From Actinomadura sp. NBRC 104425 (GTDB lineage Bacteria; Actinomycetota; Actinomycetes; Streptosporangiales; Streptosporangiaceae): a DNA stretch of 64,000 nt. The notes under the pieces are model-generated. The model had not been told where the DNA came from, ran no database searches, and saw only the letters and a program-made list of their open reading frames with translations. This document shows, one piece after another, positions 36,423 to 43,867 of the stretch. A program made the position numbers and the translations under genes. Every line of letters begins with the position of its first letter. Position 1 is the first letter of the stretch. Where the stretch lies: contig NZ_BSTN01000018.1 of assembly GCF_030269545.1 (NCBI RefSeq), positions 62,001-126,000 of the forward strand, read 5' to 3'.

Positions 36423-36734
36423 TCAGATGGCGACCTCGACGGCGGCGACCTCGCCGGTCTTGGCGGTGACGGTGGTGTCGACGCTCACCCCGCCCGCGGC
36501 CAGCACGCGGACGGTCCAGTCGCCGTCGGCGGCGAAGAAGCGGAACACTCCCTCGTCACCGGTGACGACCTCGGCGGTGAACTCGCCCGTCGAGTCCAGC
36601 AGCCGGGCGTAGGCGCTGCTCACGGGGGCGCCGTCACGGGTCACCTTGCCCTGGATGACAGCCTCGTTGGACAGGTCGACGGTAGCGGGCAGATGCGCCG
36701 TCTGCGCGGGCGCTGCGCAGCCCTGGGTGGTCAT
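36423..36734 (-). CDS. DUF1416 family protein (SseC-like)
   Basis: This is a 103-residue protein. After MTTQGCAAP come IQGKVTRDGAPVSSAYARLLDSTGEFTAEV and GVFRFFAADGDWTVRVLA, a small carboxypeptidase-regulatory-like beta fold typical of DUF1416. In actinobacteria this protein is almost always coded just after a thiosulfate sulfurtransferase, and the mycobacterial relative is called SseC. It is thought to work in sulfur transfer, and the conserved Cys6 might carry sulfur, which is inference. ATG at 36734 has GGAGG 5 bases upstream. It follows the rhodanese gene in the same operon. Confidence 0.88.
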   Translation of the reverse strand: MTTQGCAAPAQTAHLPATVDLSNEAVIQGKVTRDGAPVSSAYARLLDSTGEFTAEVVTGDEGVFRFFAADGDWTVRVLAAGGVSVDTTVTAKTGEVAAVEVAI

Positions 36735-36850
36735 TTGTTCCTCCACATCTCCGGGACACGGCGGGCACGGCCGCCGGGCGGCTTTGGCGGGTCTCGGCCG
36801 TCGGGCGCGGCCTTGCTGTCTCGGTCGGGCGCGTACTGCCCGGCCGGGTG

Positions 36851-37690
36851 TTACTTGGCCTCGCCGAGCTCGATCGGCACGCCGACCAGCGAGCCGTACT
36901 CGGTCCAGGAGCCGTCGTAGTTCTTCACGTCCGACAGGCCCAGCAGCTCGTGCAGGGCGAACCAGGTGTGCGACGAGCGCTCACCGATGCGGCAGTAGGC
37001 GATGGTGGGCTTGGACAGGTCCACCCCGGCCTCGGTGTAGAGCCGGCGCAGCTCCTCGTCGGACTTGAAGGTGCCGTCGTCGTTGGCCGCCTTCGACCAC
37101 GGGATGTTGCGCGCGGTCGGCACGTGCCCGGCCCGCTGCGCCTGCTCCTGCGGCAGGTGAGCGGGGGCCAGCAGCTTGCCGCTGAACTCGTCGGGCGAGC
37201 GGACGTCGATCAGGTTCTTGCTGCCGATGGCGTCGACGACCTCGTCGCGGAAGGCGCGGATGGCCAGGTCCTGGTCCTTGGCCTTGTACTCGGTGGCCGG
37301 ACGCGACGGGACCTCGGTGACCAGCTCGCGGGAGTCCAGCTCCCACTTCTTGCGGCCGCCGTCCAGCAGCTTGACCTTCTCGTGGCCGTACAGCTTGAAG
37401 TACCAGTAGGCGTAGGCGGCGAACCAGTTGTTGTTGCCGCCGTAGAGGATCACCAGGTCGTCGTTGGCGATCCCCTTGGCCGACAGCAGCTGCTCGAAGC
37501 CGGTCTTGTCCACGAAGTCGCGGCGGACCGGGTCCTGCAGCTCGGTCTTCCAGTCGATCTTGATGGCGCCGCGGATGTGGCCCTTGTCGTAGGCGGACAC
37601 GTCCTCGTCGACCTCGACCAGAACCAGGCCGGGGTCGTCGAGGTGGGCCTCGACCCAGTCGGCGTCCACGAGGACGTCGGAGCGGCTCAT
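36851..37690 (-). CDS. sseA: Thiosulfate sulfurtransferase (two-domain rhodanese)
   Basis: This is a 279-residue enzyme that moves sulfane sulfur from thiosulfate to an acceptor. Two rhodanese domains are visible. The first (1-125) has VEVDEDVSAYDKGHIRGAIKIDW and an inactive active-site loop. The second (about 145-279) has LIDVRSPDEF and the catalytic loop AYCRIGERSSHTW with the persulfide Cys near residue 232. The CRIGER loop is the actinobacterial CysA/SseA form. It is followed by the DUF1416 gene and preceded by a coupled short frame and a cysteine-type leader peptide, implying control by cysteine supply. The symbols cysA and sseA are both in use for this family. Confidence 0.92.
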   Translation of the reverse strand: MSRSDVLVDADWVEAHLDDPGLVLVEVDEDVSAYDKGHIRGAIKIDWKTELQDPVRRDFVDKTGFEQLLSAKGIANDDLVILYGGNNNWFAAYAYWYFKLYGHEKVKLLDGGRKKWELDSRELVTEVPSRPATEYKAKDQDLAIRAFRDEVVDAIGSKNLIDVRSPDEFSGKLLAPAHLPQEQAQRAGHVPTARNIPWSKAANDDGTFKSDEELRRLYTEAGVDLSKPTIAYCRIGERSSHTWFALHELLGLSDVKNYDGSWTEYGSLVGVPIELGEAK

Positions 37691-38112
37691 GCGGGAACCT
37701 CCCTGTCGGAGCGGATCTTTGGAGTGGAACGGCGGGTCAGCAAGTACATCTCGCGGAGGCAGAACCCGAACGCCGCGTTCGGCAACCCCTTACCCGGCGC
37801 GATGGCGATGGCACCGTTGCCGAGCCATCCTGGCCCCTTGGCGTGCGGGCGCGCGTACCGGCAGGCGTACCCGGCCTGTGCGGACCCGTGCGGACCGGCG
37901 GCCTGCGGTTCCCGCGGCGCGTCCGGCCGAGGCCGTGCCTGCATCTTTGCAAGCGGCCTGCCCGAGGCGTGGCGCGCCCCCTGGACTGCTGCGATCGCGA
38001 ACCCTGCCGGCCGGCCGGCGAGCGGCCACCGGCTTTGGGTCGCCGGCATCGTACCGGGGACCACCGTCGTGACGGCCGCGGCCCAACGCTGCCCGCGCGG
38101 GTCAACCTGCAT
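37687..38112 (-). CDS. Possible translationally coupled upstream frame of the sulfurtransferase operon
   Basis: A 141-codon frame starts at ATG 38112, with AGGAG 8 bases before it, and its TGA overlaps the sulfurtransferase ATG (ATGA). The product is basic, with no known domain (MQVDPRGQRW at the start, EMYLLTRRSTPK near the end). Third-position GC is clearly lower than in neighbouring genes, so the protein may not matter in itself. Its translation could instead deliver ribosomes to the next gene. A CTCCT just upstream could pair with its own AGGAG and hide the ribosome binding site. It may be a non-coding leader with a chance frame. Confidence 0.35.
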   Translation of the reverse strand: MQVDPRGQRWAAAVTTVVPGTMPATQSRWPLAGRPAGFAIAAVQGARHASGRPLAKMQARPRPDAPREPQAAGPHGSAQAGYACRYARPHAKGPGWLGNGAIAIAPGKGLPNAAFGFCLREMYLLTRRSTPKIRSDREVPA

Positions 38113-38200
38113 CCGGGGTGCTCCTGGCGGAGAGGAGGCGTGCGTACGGCGGGTTCGACGAGATCGAATGGGGCTCGGGGCGGAAAACGGGCTCGATGCC

Positions 38201-38287
38201 TCAGGCCATACGACAGAGCGCGGTGGTCACGCGGCAGAAGTCGACCGCGCGACGCTTGGTGAGCAGCTGCTCCGTCCGATAACGCAC
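38201..38287 (-). CDS. Actinobacterial cysteine-attenuation leader peptide
   Basis: This is a 28-codon frame from GTG 38287. The core LLTKRRAVDFCRVTTALCR matches the LT-RR-VD-x-R-x-ALCR pattern of the leader peptides found ahead of sulfur genes in streptomycetes and mycobacteria. Two Cys codons (residues 18 and 25) near the end are the presumed sensors: ribosomes stall there when Cys-tRNA is low and so change downstream expression. It lies on the same strand as, and about 510 bases upstream of, the sulfurtransferase gene, with the coupled frame 37687-38112 in between. The start could also be a nearby codon, as the ribosome binding site is weak. Confidence 0.7.
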   Translation of the reverse strand: MRYRTEQLLTKRRAVDFCRVTTALCRMA

Positions 38288-38415
38288 GAGCCGATGGTAA
38301 GCCGACGATCGGCGCTCTGTCACATCTGTCTCGGCTTGCGAGACAGTGACAATCATCTCGGCGCAGGTCAGCGCCGTCCCGGCAGGCGAGCGCGACCACG
38401 GACACCGGTCGCCGC

Positions 38416-39132
38416 TCATCCGCGGACGGTCAGCAGCGGCCGCCCCTGCACCGTCATGATCTCGAACGAGAAGATCTGGTCGCGCTGGAACATCGTGGAC
38501 CCGTCGTACCGGCCGTAGCCCTTGCTGTAAGGGACGTACCAGCTACCCAAGGGGTCGCGTTGCCCGTCCCGGGCCACCGCGTACCACTTGCAGTGCTCCC
38601 CGCGCGGAGCCCCGGACAGGTACAGCTCGACCTTGGTGCCCCACTGCTTCTTGTAGAGCATCACGTAGGCGTCGATGCGTGTACGCGGGTCGGAGGCGTC
38701 CAGCCGTTCCGCAGGGGCCACCTGCGGCTGGGGGTCGGCCGTAACGGTCCGGGTGGCCGCGGGGCGCCCGCCGTCCCCGAACGGCCGCACCAGCCCGCCG
38801 AACAGCACCCCCATCAGGAACAGCACGCACGCCGCCGCCAGCGGCGCCCACCGCAGCCGCCCCACACCGCCCCCGAACCGGCGGGAGCGCTTCTGCTCGG
38901 CGGCGCGGGCCAGCAGCGAGTCGAGCAGTTCGGGCGGCGGCTCCGCGACCTGCCGGATCTGCGCCTCGTCGACCCGGCCGAGCAGCGCGGGCAGCCCGGC
39001 CAGCCCGGCCAGCTCGTCACGGCAGGCCGGGCAGGCGTCCAGGTGCTGCTCCAGCCGACTGCGTTCGGCGGCGTCGATCGCGCCGACGACGTACACGCCG
39101 AGCGCCGTGCGCACCTGCGCGCACTCGTTCAT
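38416..39132 (-). CDS. Anti-sigma factor with ZAS-type zinc finger
   Basis: This is a 238-residue membrane protein. The N-terminal anti-sigma domain carries Cys4 and the HLDACPAC motif (His30-x3-Cys34-x2-Cys37), which binds zinc and grips the sigma factor. One transmembrane helix lies at about 97-118. The exterior part (about 120-238) has LYKKQWGTKVELYLSGAP and CKWYAVARDGQ and may sense wall conditions or serve as a protease target. Its ATG overlaps the stop of the sigma gene (ATGA), the usual coupled arrangement. Confidence 0.88.
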   Translation of the reverse strand: MNECAQVRTALGVYVVGAIDAAERSRLEQHLDACPACRDELAGLAGLPALLGRVDEAQIRQVAEPPPELLDSLLARAAEQKRSRRFGGGVGRLRWAPLAAACVLFLMGVLFGGLVRPFGDGGRPAATRTVTADPQPQVAPAERLDASDPRTRIDAYVMLYKKQWGTKVELYLSGAPRGEHCKWYAVARDGQRDPLGSWYVPYSKGYGRYDGSTMFQRDQIFSFEIMTVQGRPLLTVRG

Positions 39133-39668
39133 GGCGCCAACCCCCGCTCCTCCAATGCGAGTTTGAGCGCCCGCAACGCGTAGTAGGTACGGGATTTGAC
39201 GGTGCCGGGCGGGACGCCGAGCGCCTTGGCCGCCTCGGCGACCGACCGGCCCCGGTAGTAGGTCTCCACGAGCACGGCCCGGTGCGACGGGCTGAGGTCG
39301 GCCAGGGCCTCGGCCACCGTCCACGACTCCAGCGCCCGGTCGATGTCGTCCGACCCGGCGGTGGCGGTGACCTGCTCGTCGATGCCGGTCTCGGGCGGAC
39401 GCGCGCGCCGGGCGCGGTGGGCGTCCACCACCAGGTTGCGCGCGACCGTGAACAGCCAGGGCCGCACGGGACGTCCCACCAGCGCCTCCGGATTTCGCCA
39501 GGCGCGCAGCAGCGTCTCCTGGACGACGTCCTCGGCCTGCGGGCGGTCCCCGCCGGTCAGCCGCAGCACGTAACCGAGGAGGGGGCCGCCGTGCTCGCTG
39601 TACAGGGCGCGCAGCAGCCCCTCATCCGCTGTGGGACCCACACCCTCATCACGTCCGGGCTTCCCCAT
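39129..39668 (-). CDS. ECF-type RNA polymerase sigma factor
   Basis: This is a 179-residue group IV sigma factor. Region 2 is visible as LYSEHGGPLLGYVLRLTGGDRPQAEDVVQETLLRAW, with PWLFTVARNLVVDAHRAR after it. Region 4 is LADLSPSHRAVLVETYYRGRSVAEAAKALGVPPGTVKSRTYYALRALK. It resembles the SigL/SigM-like actinobacterial groups, but I cannot place it further. It is paired with the anti-sigma gene immediately downstream and follows the DUF2993 gene by 30 bases, so the three may share a transcript. Confidence 0.92.
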   Translation of the reverse strand: MGKPGRDEGVGPTADEGLLRALYSEHGGPLLGYVLRLTGGDRPQAEDVVQETLLRAWRNPEALVGRPVRPWLFTVARNLVVDAHRARRARPPETGIDEQVTATAGSDDIDRALESWTVAEALADLSPSHRAVLVETYYRGRSVAEAAKALGVPPGTVKSRTYYALRALKLALEERGLAP

Positions 39669-39698
39669 CGGTTCAACCGGGCCGCAGATCGTCCGCCG

Positions 39699-40409
39699 TC
39701 ACGTCTTCGGCAGGTCGTTGAGGTGGACGTTCTCGGCGGTCGCGGCCACGCGCAGACCGTCCGGCGTCGGCTCGACCCGGCTGATCCGGGAGCCGACGGG
39801 CAGGTCGGTGACGGGCACCGTCCAGGTGAGCCGCTGCCGCATCAGCGTCAGCGGGATCTGCAGGCCGCCGGAGGCGCCGACCGACACCGGCGTGATGGCG
39901 ATCCCCCGGGACGTGGCCTTGACCTCGACCACGGCGCTGCCCGACAGCGGGATGCCCGCGATCGATCCGGCCAGCTCCACCTCCAGGTCGTCGCCGCGCT
40001 GCGCGATGCTCCGCACCTCCTGGGGCGCCTGCTTTTTGATCACGTCGTAGGGCACCACGGCCGAGGCCGTCGCGGTCCGGGCGGTGACGTCGGCGCCCGC
40101 CCCCTTGGCGATCTCCGACAGCGGCGCGTCCACCCCGCGCATCTCGACCTTGACGTCGTGCACGGTGACCCCCTGCTCGGTCCAGCGGCCGAGGTCGACG
40201 TCGATGCCCTCGTACTCGCCCTGGACGGCCTGCAGCAGGAAGGAGAAGCCGTGGAAGGTGACCTCGGGCTGGGTCGACAGGTCGTACTGCGCCGCCACCT
40301 GCCTGCCGATCTCGTTCTCGGCCCGGTTGCGGGCGATCGGGTCGGCGATGAGGCCGAGCACGCCCACCACCACGGCCAGGAAGACCAACACCACCAGTAG
40401 CTTGCGCAT
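39699..40409 (-). CDS. DUF2993 (LmeA-like) phospholipid-binding envelope protein
   Basis: This is a 236-residue exported or membrane-anchored protein. The N-terminal helix LLVVLVFLAVVVGVLGLIADPIARNRAENEIGRQVA is the family hallmark. It is followed by a long lipid-binding tubular fold with repeated V-x-V-D-x strands (VTFHGFSFLLQAVQGEYEGIDVDL). LmeA in mycobacteria binds phosphoinositides and aids lipomannan elongation; the role here is inferred from family only. The ATG has GAGGAG 4 bases upstream. It lies upstream of the ECF sigma gene. Confidence 0.88.
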   Translation of the reverse strand: MRKLLVVLVFLAVVVGVLGLIADPIARNRAENEIGRQVAAQYDLSTQPEVTFHGFSFLLQAVQGEYEGIDVDLGRWTEQGVTVHDVKVEMRGVDAPLSEIAKGAGADVTARTATASAVVPYDVIKKQAPQEVRSIAQRGDDLEVELAGSIAGIPLSGSAVVEVKATSRGIAITPVSVGASGGLQIPLTLMRQRLTWTVPVTDLPVGSRISRVEPTPDGLRVAATAENVHLNDLPKT

Positions 40410-40580
40410 GCCTCTCCTCGGGCCCTCGCAGGTTCGGATCTGCCGCCGGCGACGGTCGCCTCACGATAGTGCCGTGCGCGCGGGGTCCGCCGAGTCGCCT
40501 TGCGGGATGACATCGGGGAAATGTCCGTACGAATTCGGCACTATGCGCGGGTCCGGCGGCATGCGCCCCGGCGGCGGGCG

Positions 40581-40841
40581 TCAGCCGCCCGCGAAGGGCG
40601 GGAGCACCTCGACGACCCCGCCCTCGGGCAGCGCCACCGCGTCGTGGGGGCGGGTGCCGACGGGGTCGCCGTCGATGAGGAACGAACTGCGTGCGAGCAC
40701 GCGCCGGAAGTCCTCGCCGCGCCCGTCCCGTCCGGCCGCCGCGGCGAGCGCCTCGGCCAGGGTCTGCGCGTCGTAGGGCTCCTGCTCCGCCCCGGCCGCC
40801 GCCTTCGCCGCCGCCCAGTACCTGATCGTTCCCTTGGCCAT
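40581..40841 (-). CDS. MoaD/ThiS family sulfur-carrier protein
   Basis: This is an 86-residue ubiquitin-fold protein ending in Gly-Gly (LPPFAGG), the point at which sulfur is carried as a thiocarboxylate. IRYWAAAKAAAG, TLAEALAAA, FLIDGDPV and DAVALPEGGVVEVLPP fit the MoaD pattern, so it may serve molybdopterin or another sulfur-transfer route. No partner MoaE, ThiF or cysteine-biosynthesis gene is visible beside it. A rhodanese lies about 3 kb away. The ATG at 40841 lacks a clear ribosome binding site; GTG at 40847 is possible. Confidence 0.85.
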   Translation of the reverse strand: MAKGTIRYWAAAKAAAGAEQEPYDAQTLAEALAAAAGRDGRGEDFRRVLARSSFLIDGDPVGTRPHDAVALPEGGVVEVLPPFAGG

Positions 40842-40948
40842 CGTCACCAGCCGCTGAGAGTCCGCAGAGGAAAGGGAAAGCGTTCCCTCCACGATGTTCC
40901 CACCGGCGGCCGGATGCGGTCCGGCGGGGTGGGCGCAGATCCGCCCCG

Positions 40949-40976
40949 TTGCCCGGCAGGTCGCCTGGGATATGCT
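40949..40976 (+). promoter_or_regulatory. glnR promoter candidate
   Basis: TTGCCC (40949-40954) and TATGCT (40971-40976) are separated by 16 bases, giving an expected transcription start near 40983. The resulting leader of about 140 bases contains the attenuator-like structures described next. Confidence 0.55.
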
Positions 40977-40986
40977 CGGGTGTTAG

Positions 40987-41093
40987 GGATCCAGGGCGAT
41001 GGGGCCGGGGGAGTTCGCGAGAACACCCTCCATGGTCACCCCGCCTTCGGACCGGCGACCGGGCCGGACGAAGGACGCGAGCCTGGATCCTTC
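40987..41093 (+). promoter_or_regulatory. Attenuator-like alternative structures in the glnR leader
   Basis: GGATCCAGG (40987-40995) can pair with CCTGGATCC (41082-41090). The second arm overlaps TCCTTC (41088-41093), which can instead pair with GAAGGA (41070-41075). That second hairpin is followed closely by a run of five T residues, like a terminator, just before the glnR ribosome binding site. The two pairings exclude each other. In addition, an ATG at 40999 is in frame with glnR. No known riboswitch is recognised. Confidence 0.45.
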
Positions 41094-41121
41094 ATCGTTT
41101 TTATGGGCGAGGAGGCGGCAC

Positions 41122-41838
41122 TTGAGCAACCTGCTCCTGCTGACCAACGCGTTGGAACCCTCCGACGAGGTCCTGCCCGCACTGGGGCTGCTGTTGCACT
41201 CGGTGCGCGTCGCCCCCGCGGAGGGGGCCGCGCTGATCGACGCTCCCCCGGCCGATGTGGTGATCGTTGACGCCCGCCGCGACCTCGTGCAGGCCAAGAG
41301 CCTGTGCCGGCTGCTGCGGACGACCGGGCTGGACTGCCCCCTGCTGGCGATCGTCACCGAGGGCGGCCTGGCCGCGCTGAGCCCCGAGTGGGGGCTGGAC
41401 GACGTGCTGCTGCAGACGGCGGGCCCCGCCGAGGTGGAGGCGCGGCTGCGGCTGGCGGTGGGCCGGGCGGCGGCCGCGGCCGAGGCCGACGACGTCCCCG
41501 GGGAGATCCGCAGCGGGGAGCTGACCATCGACGAGGCCACCTACACCGCGCGGCTGCGCGGCCGGGTCCTGGACCTGACCTTCAAGGAGTTCGAGCTGCT
41601 CAAGTACCTCGCCCAGCACCCCGGGCGGGTCTTCACGCGCGCTCAGCTCCTGCAGGAGGTATGGGGGTACGACTACTTCGGCGGCACGCGGACGGTGGAC
41701 GTGCACGTGCGGCGGCTGCGCGCCAAGCTCGGCACCGAGTACGAGTCGCTGATCGGAACGGTGCGCAACGTCGGGTACCGGTTCGTCCCCGACCACCGTC
41801 CGGGCGAGCAGGAGGAAAGCGCCCCGGTCCCCTCCTGA
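41122..41838 (+). CDS. glnR: GlnR, OmpR-type nitrogen regulator
   Basis: This is a 238-residue transcription factor controlling nitrogen assimilation in actinomycetes. The start LSNLLLLTNALEPSDEVLPALGLLLHSVRVAPAEGAAL, followed by DVVIVDARRDL, is characteristic of GlnR. This is an atypical receiver domain, lacking the usual full phosphorylation pocket. The C-terminal winged helix (about 130-225) has FKEFELLKYLAQHPGRVFTRAQLLQEVWGYDY and RTVDVHVRRLRAKLG. TTG at 41122 has GGAGG 6 bases upstream and matches the family start. The GlnR family is known to cross-talk with PhoP, which is interesting as pst lies next door, convergent. Confidence 0.93.
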   Translation: MSNLLLLTNALEPSDEVLPALGLLLHSVRVAPAEGAALIDAPPADVVIVDARRDLVQAKSLCRLLRTTGLDCPLLAIVTEGGLAALSPEWGLDDVLLQTAGPAEVEARLRLAVGRAAAAAEADDVPGEIRSGELTIDEATYTARLRGRVLDLTFKEFELLKYLAQHPGRVFTRAQLLQEVWGYDYFGGTRTVDVHVRRLRAKLGTEYESLIGTVRNVGYRFVPDHRPGEQEESAPVPS

Positions 41839-41879
41839 GCGCCTTGCGCCGCTCTCTTCGGGAACGCGCCAAAACCCCG

Positions 41880-41950
41880 CACGTGGTGGGCCGCCTGGCC
41901 AGGCGGCGGAGTCATCCCACGAGTCGTCCTACGAGTCGCCCCACCACGTG
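41880..41950. terminator. Nested hairpins between convergent glnR and pstB
   Basis: An outer 11-bp inverted repeat (CACGTGGTGGG at 41880-41890, its complement at 41940-41950) encloses an inner 18-base perfect palindrome (GCCGCCTGG and its complement, 41890-41907). The rest of the 236-base gap shows no gene. It probably ends transcription from both directions. Confidence 0.55.
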
Positions 41951-42074
41951 TTGCGCTCCAGCACGCCGCCGCCCGGGGCCCGCCCACCCCACGGCGCCGA
42001 CGCCCGCCCCGCGCGCGTCGGCCCGCGCCGCACAGGCATCGGGCCCGCGCCGCGCCTAGCCCCGCCGCGCGGTC

Positions 42075-42851
42075 TCAGCCGAAGCGGCCGGTGATGTACT
42101 CCTCGGTGGCCTTCTGCTCGGGCTTGGTGAAGATCTTGCTGGTGTCGCCGATCTCGACGAGCTTGCCGGGCTTGCCGATGCCGGCGATGTTGAAGAACGC
42201 GGTGCGGTCGCTGACCCGGGCGGCCTGCTGCATGTTGTGCGTCACAATGACGATCGTGTACTGGCTCTTCAGCTTGGCGATCAGGTCTTCGACGGCCAGG
42301 GTGGAGATCGGGTCCAGCGCCGAGCACGGCTCGTCCATGAGCAGCACCTGCGGCTGCACGGCGATGGCGCGGGCGATGCACAGCCGCTGCTGCTGACCGC
42401 CGGACAGGCCCGCACCGGGCTTGTTCAGCCGGTCCTTGACCTCGTTCCACAGGTTGGCGCCCTTGAGCGACTCCTCGACGATGTCGTCGAGCCGGCTCTT
42501 GCGGCGCACCCCGTTCAGCTTCAGCCCGGCGGCCACGTTGTCGTAGATCGACATGGTGGGGAACGGGTTGGGGCGCTGGAACACCATGCCGACCACGCGC
42601 CGCACCGCCACCGGGTCCACGCCGGGGCCGTACAGGTCCTCGTCGTCCAGCATCACCTTGCCCTCGACGCGGGCGCCGGGGATGACCTCGTGCATCCGGT
42701 TGAGGGTGCGCAGGAACGTGGACTTGCCGCAGCCCGAGGGCCCGATGAAGGCCGTCACCGAGCGCGGCTCGATGGTCATCGAGATGTCCGCGATGGCGTG
42801 GACGCCGCCGTAGTAGGCGTGCAGTCCGGACACTTCGATCCGCTTGGCCAT
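42075..42851 (-). CDS. pstB: Phosphate ABC transporter ATP-binding protein
   Basis: This is the 258-residue ATPase of the high-affinity phosphate importer. Walker A is FIGPSGCGKST, the Q-loop lies in VFQRPNPFPTMSIYDNV, the signature is LSGGQQQRLCIARAIA, Walker B is VLLMDEPCSALDP, and the switch His is in VTHNMQQA. The PSGCGKST and NPFPTMSIYDNV stretches mark PstB. It is the last gene of pstSCAB, about 100 bases after pstA. Confidence 0.97.
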   Translation of the reverse strand: MAKRIEVSGLHAYYGGVHAIADISMTIEPRSVTAFIGPSGCGKSTFLRTLNRMHEVIPGARVEGKVMLDDEDLYGPGVDPVAVRRVVGMVFQRPNPFPTMSIYDNVAAGLKLNGVRRKSRLDDIVEESLKGANLWNEVKDRLNKPGAGLSGGQQQRLCIARAIAVQPQVLLMDEPCSALDPISTLAVEDLIAKLKSQYTIVIVTHNMQQAARVSDRTAFFNIAGIGKPGKLVEIGDTSKIFTKPEQKATEEYITGRFG

Positions 42852-42949
42852 GGGGGATTCGCTCCTATCGGGTCCTACTGTGCGGGTGCGGGTCTCACGG
42901 TGCGGGGCGCACAGTGCGGTCGCCTCGCGGTCGGCTCGTCGCGGGACGG

Positions 42950-43867
42950 TCAGCGGCTCACCGGCCGGAAGAACCGCGCCACCAGCCGCGCGCCCAGGTT
43001 GAACAGCATGATCAGCAGAATCAGCACCAGGGCCCCGGTCCACGCCCGGTCGATGGACGCCTGGTTGGGGTCGCCGGCCTGCTCCCAGATGAAGGTGGGC
43101 AGCGCGGCCTGCGGCCCCTCGAACGGGTTGGCGTTGATCGCCTTGGTGAAGAAGATCGTCAGCAGCAGCGGGGCGGTCTCCCCCATCACCCGGGCGACGG
43201 CCAGCATGACGCCGGTGATGATCCCGGTCAGCGCGGTGGGCAGCACCACGAAGCAGACCGTGCGCCAGCGCGGCACGCCGAGGGCGTAGGACGCCTCGCG
43301 CAGGTCGTTCGGCACCAGCTTGAGCATCTCCTCGGTGGCCCGCACCACCGTGGGGATCATCAGGATGGTCAGCGCCAGCGACCCGGCGAACCCCGAGTAG
43401 GTGAACCCGAACGTCAGCAGCCACAGCGCCAGCACGAACAGGCCGGCCACGATGGACGGGATGCCGGTCATGACGTCCACGAAGAAGCTGACCGCGCGGG
43501 CCAGCCGGCCGTTGCCGCCGTACTCGACCAGGTAGACGGCGGTCAGCACGGCGATCGGCACCGCGATCACGCTGGTGATGGCGACCTGCTCCAGGGTGCC
43601 GAGGATGGCGTGGTAGGCGCCGCCGCCCTCGTCGCGGCCGCCGACGCCGTTCATGGAGAACTGCAGGAAGGTGGCGTCCAGGCGGCCGAGGCCGTTGGTG
43701 AGAACGGTCCACAGCACCGACACCAGCGGCACGACGGCCAGCGCGAAGGCGATGTAGACCAGGATCTGGACGAGGCGGTCCTTGAGCTTGCGCGCGGCGG
43801 AGACCGAACCGAGGGAGCCGCGGGCCGCGGGCGGCAGGTCGTCGGTGGGCTTGGTCAGGGTGGTCAC
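42950..43867 (-). CDS. pstA: Phosphate ABC transporter permease PstA
   Basis: This is a 305-residue membrane subunit with six hydrophobic segments. VDVMTGIPSIVAGLFV, the EAA-loop region LREASYALGVPRWRTVCFVVLP and the MGETAPLLLT stretch are typical of PstA. The GTG start at 43867 overlaps the pstC stop, with AAGGAG upstream inside pstC, so the two permeases are coupled. They form the channel with PstC. Confidence 0.96.
   Translation of the reverse strand: MTTLTKPTDDLPPAARGSLGSVSAARKLKDRLVQILVYIAFALAVVPLVSVLWTVLTNGLGRLDATFLQFSMNGVGGRDEGGGAYHAILGTLEQVAITSVIAVPIAVLTAVYLVEYGGNGRLARAVSFFVDVMTGIPSIVAGLFVLALWLLTFGFTYSGFAGSLALTILMIPTVVRATEEMLKLVPNDLREASYALGVPRWRTVCFVVLPTALTGIITGVMLAVARVMGETAPLLLTIFFTKAINANPFEGPQAALPTFIWEQAGDPNQASIDRAWTGALVLILLIMLFNLGARLVARFFRPVSR

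Noticed and set aside
40999..41121. N-terminal extension of GlnR from ATG 40999
   Set aside because: The family begins at the SNLLLLTNAL stretch, and the TTG at 41122 has GGAGG at the right distance. The upstream ATG lies within the folded leader.
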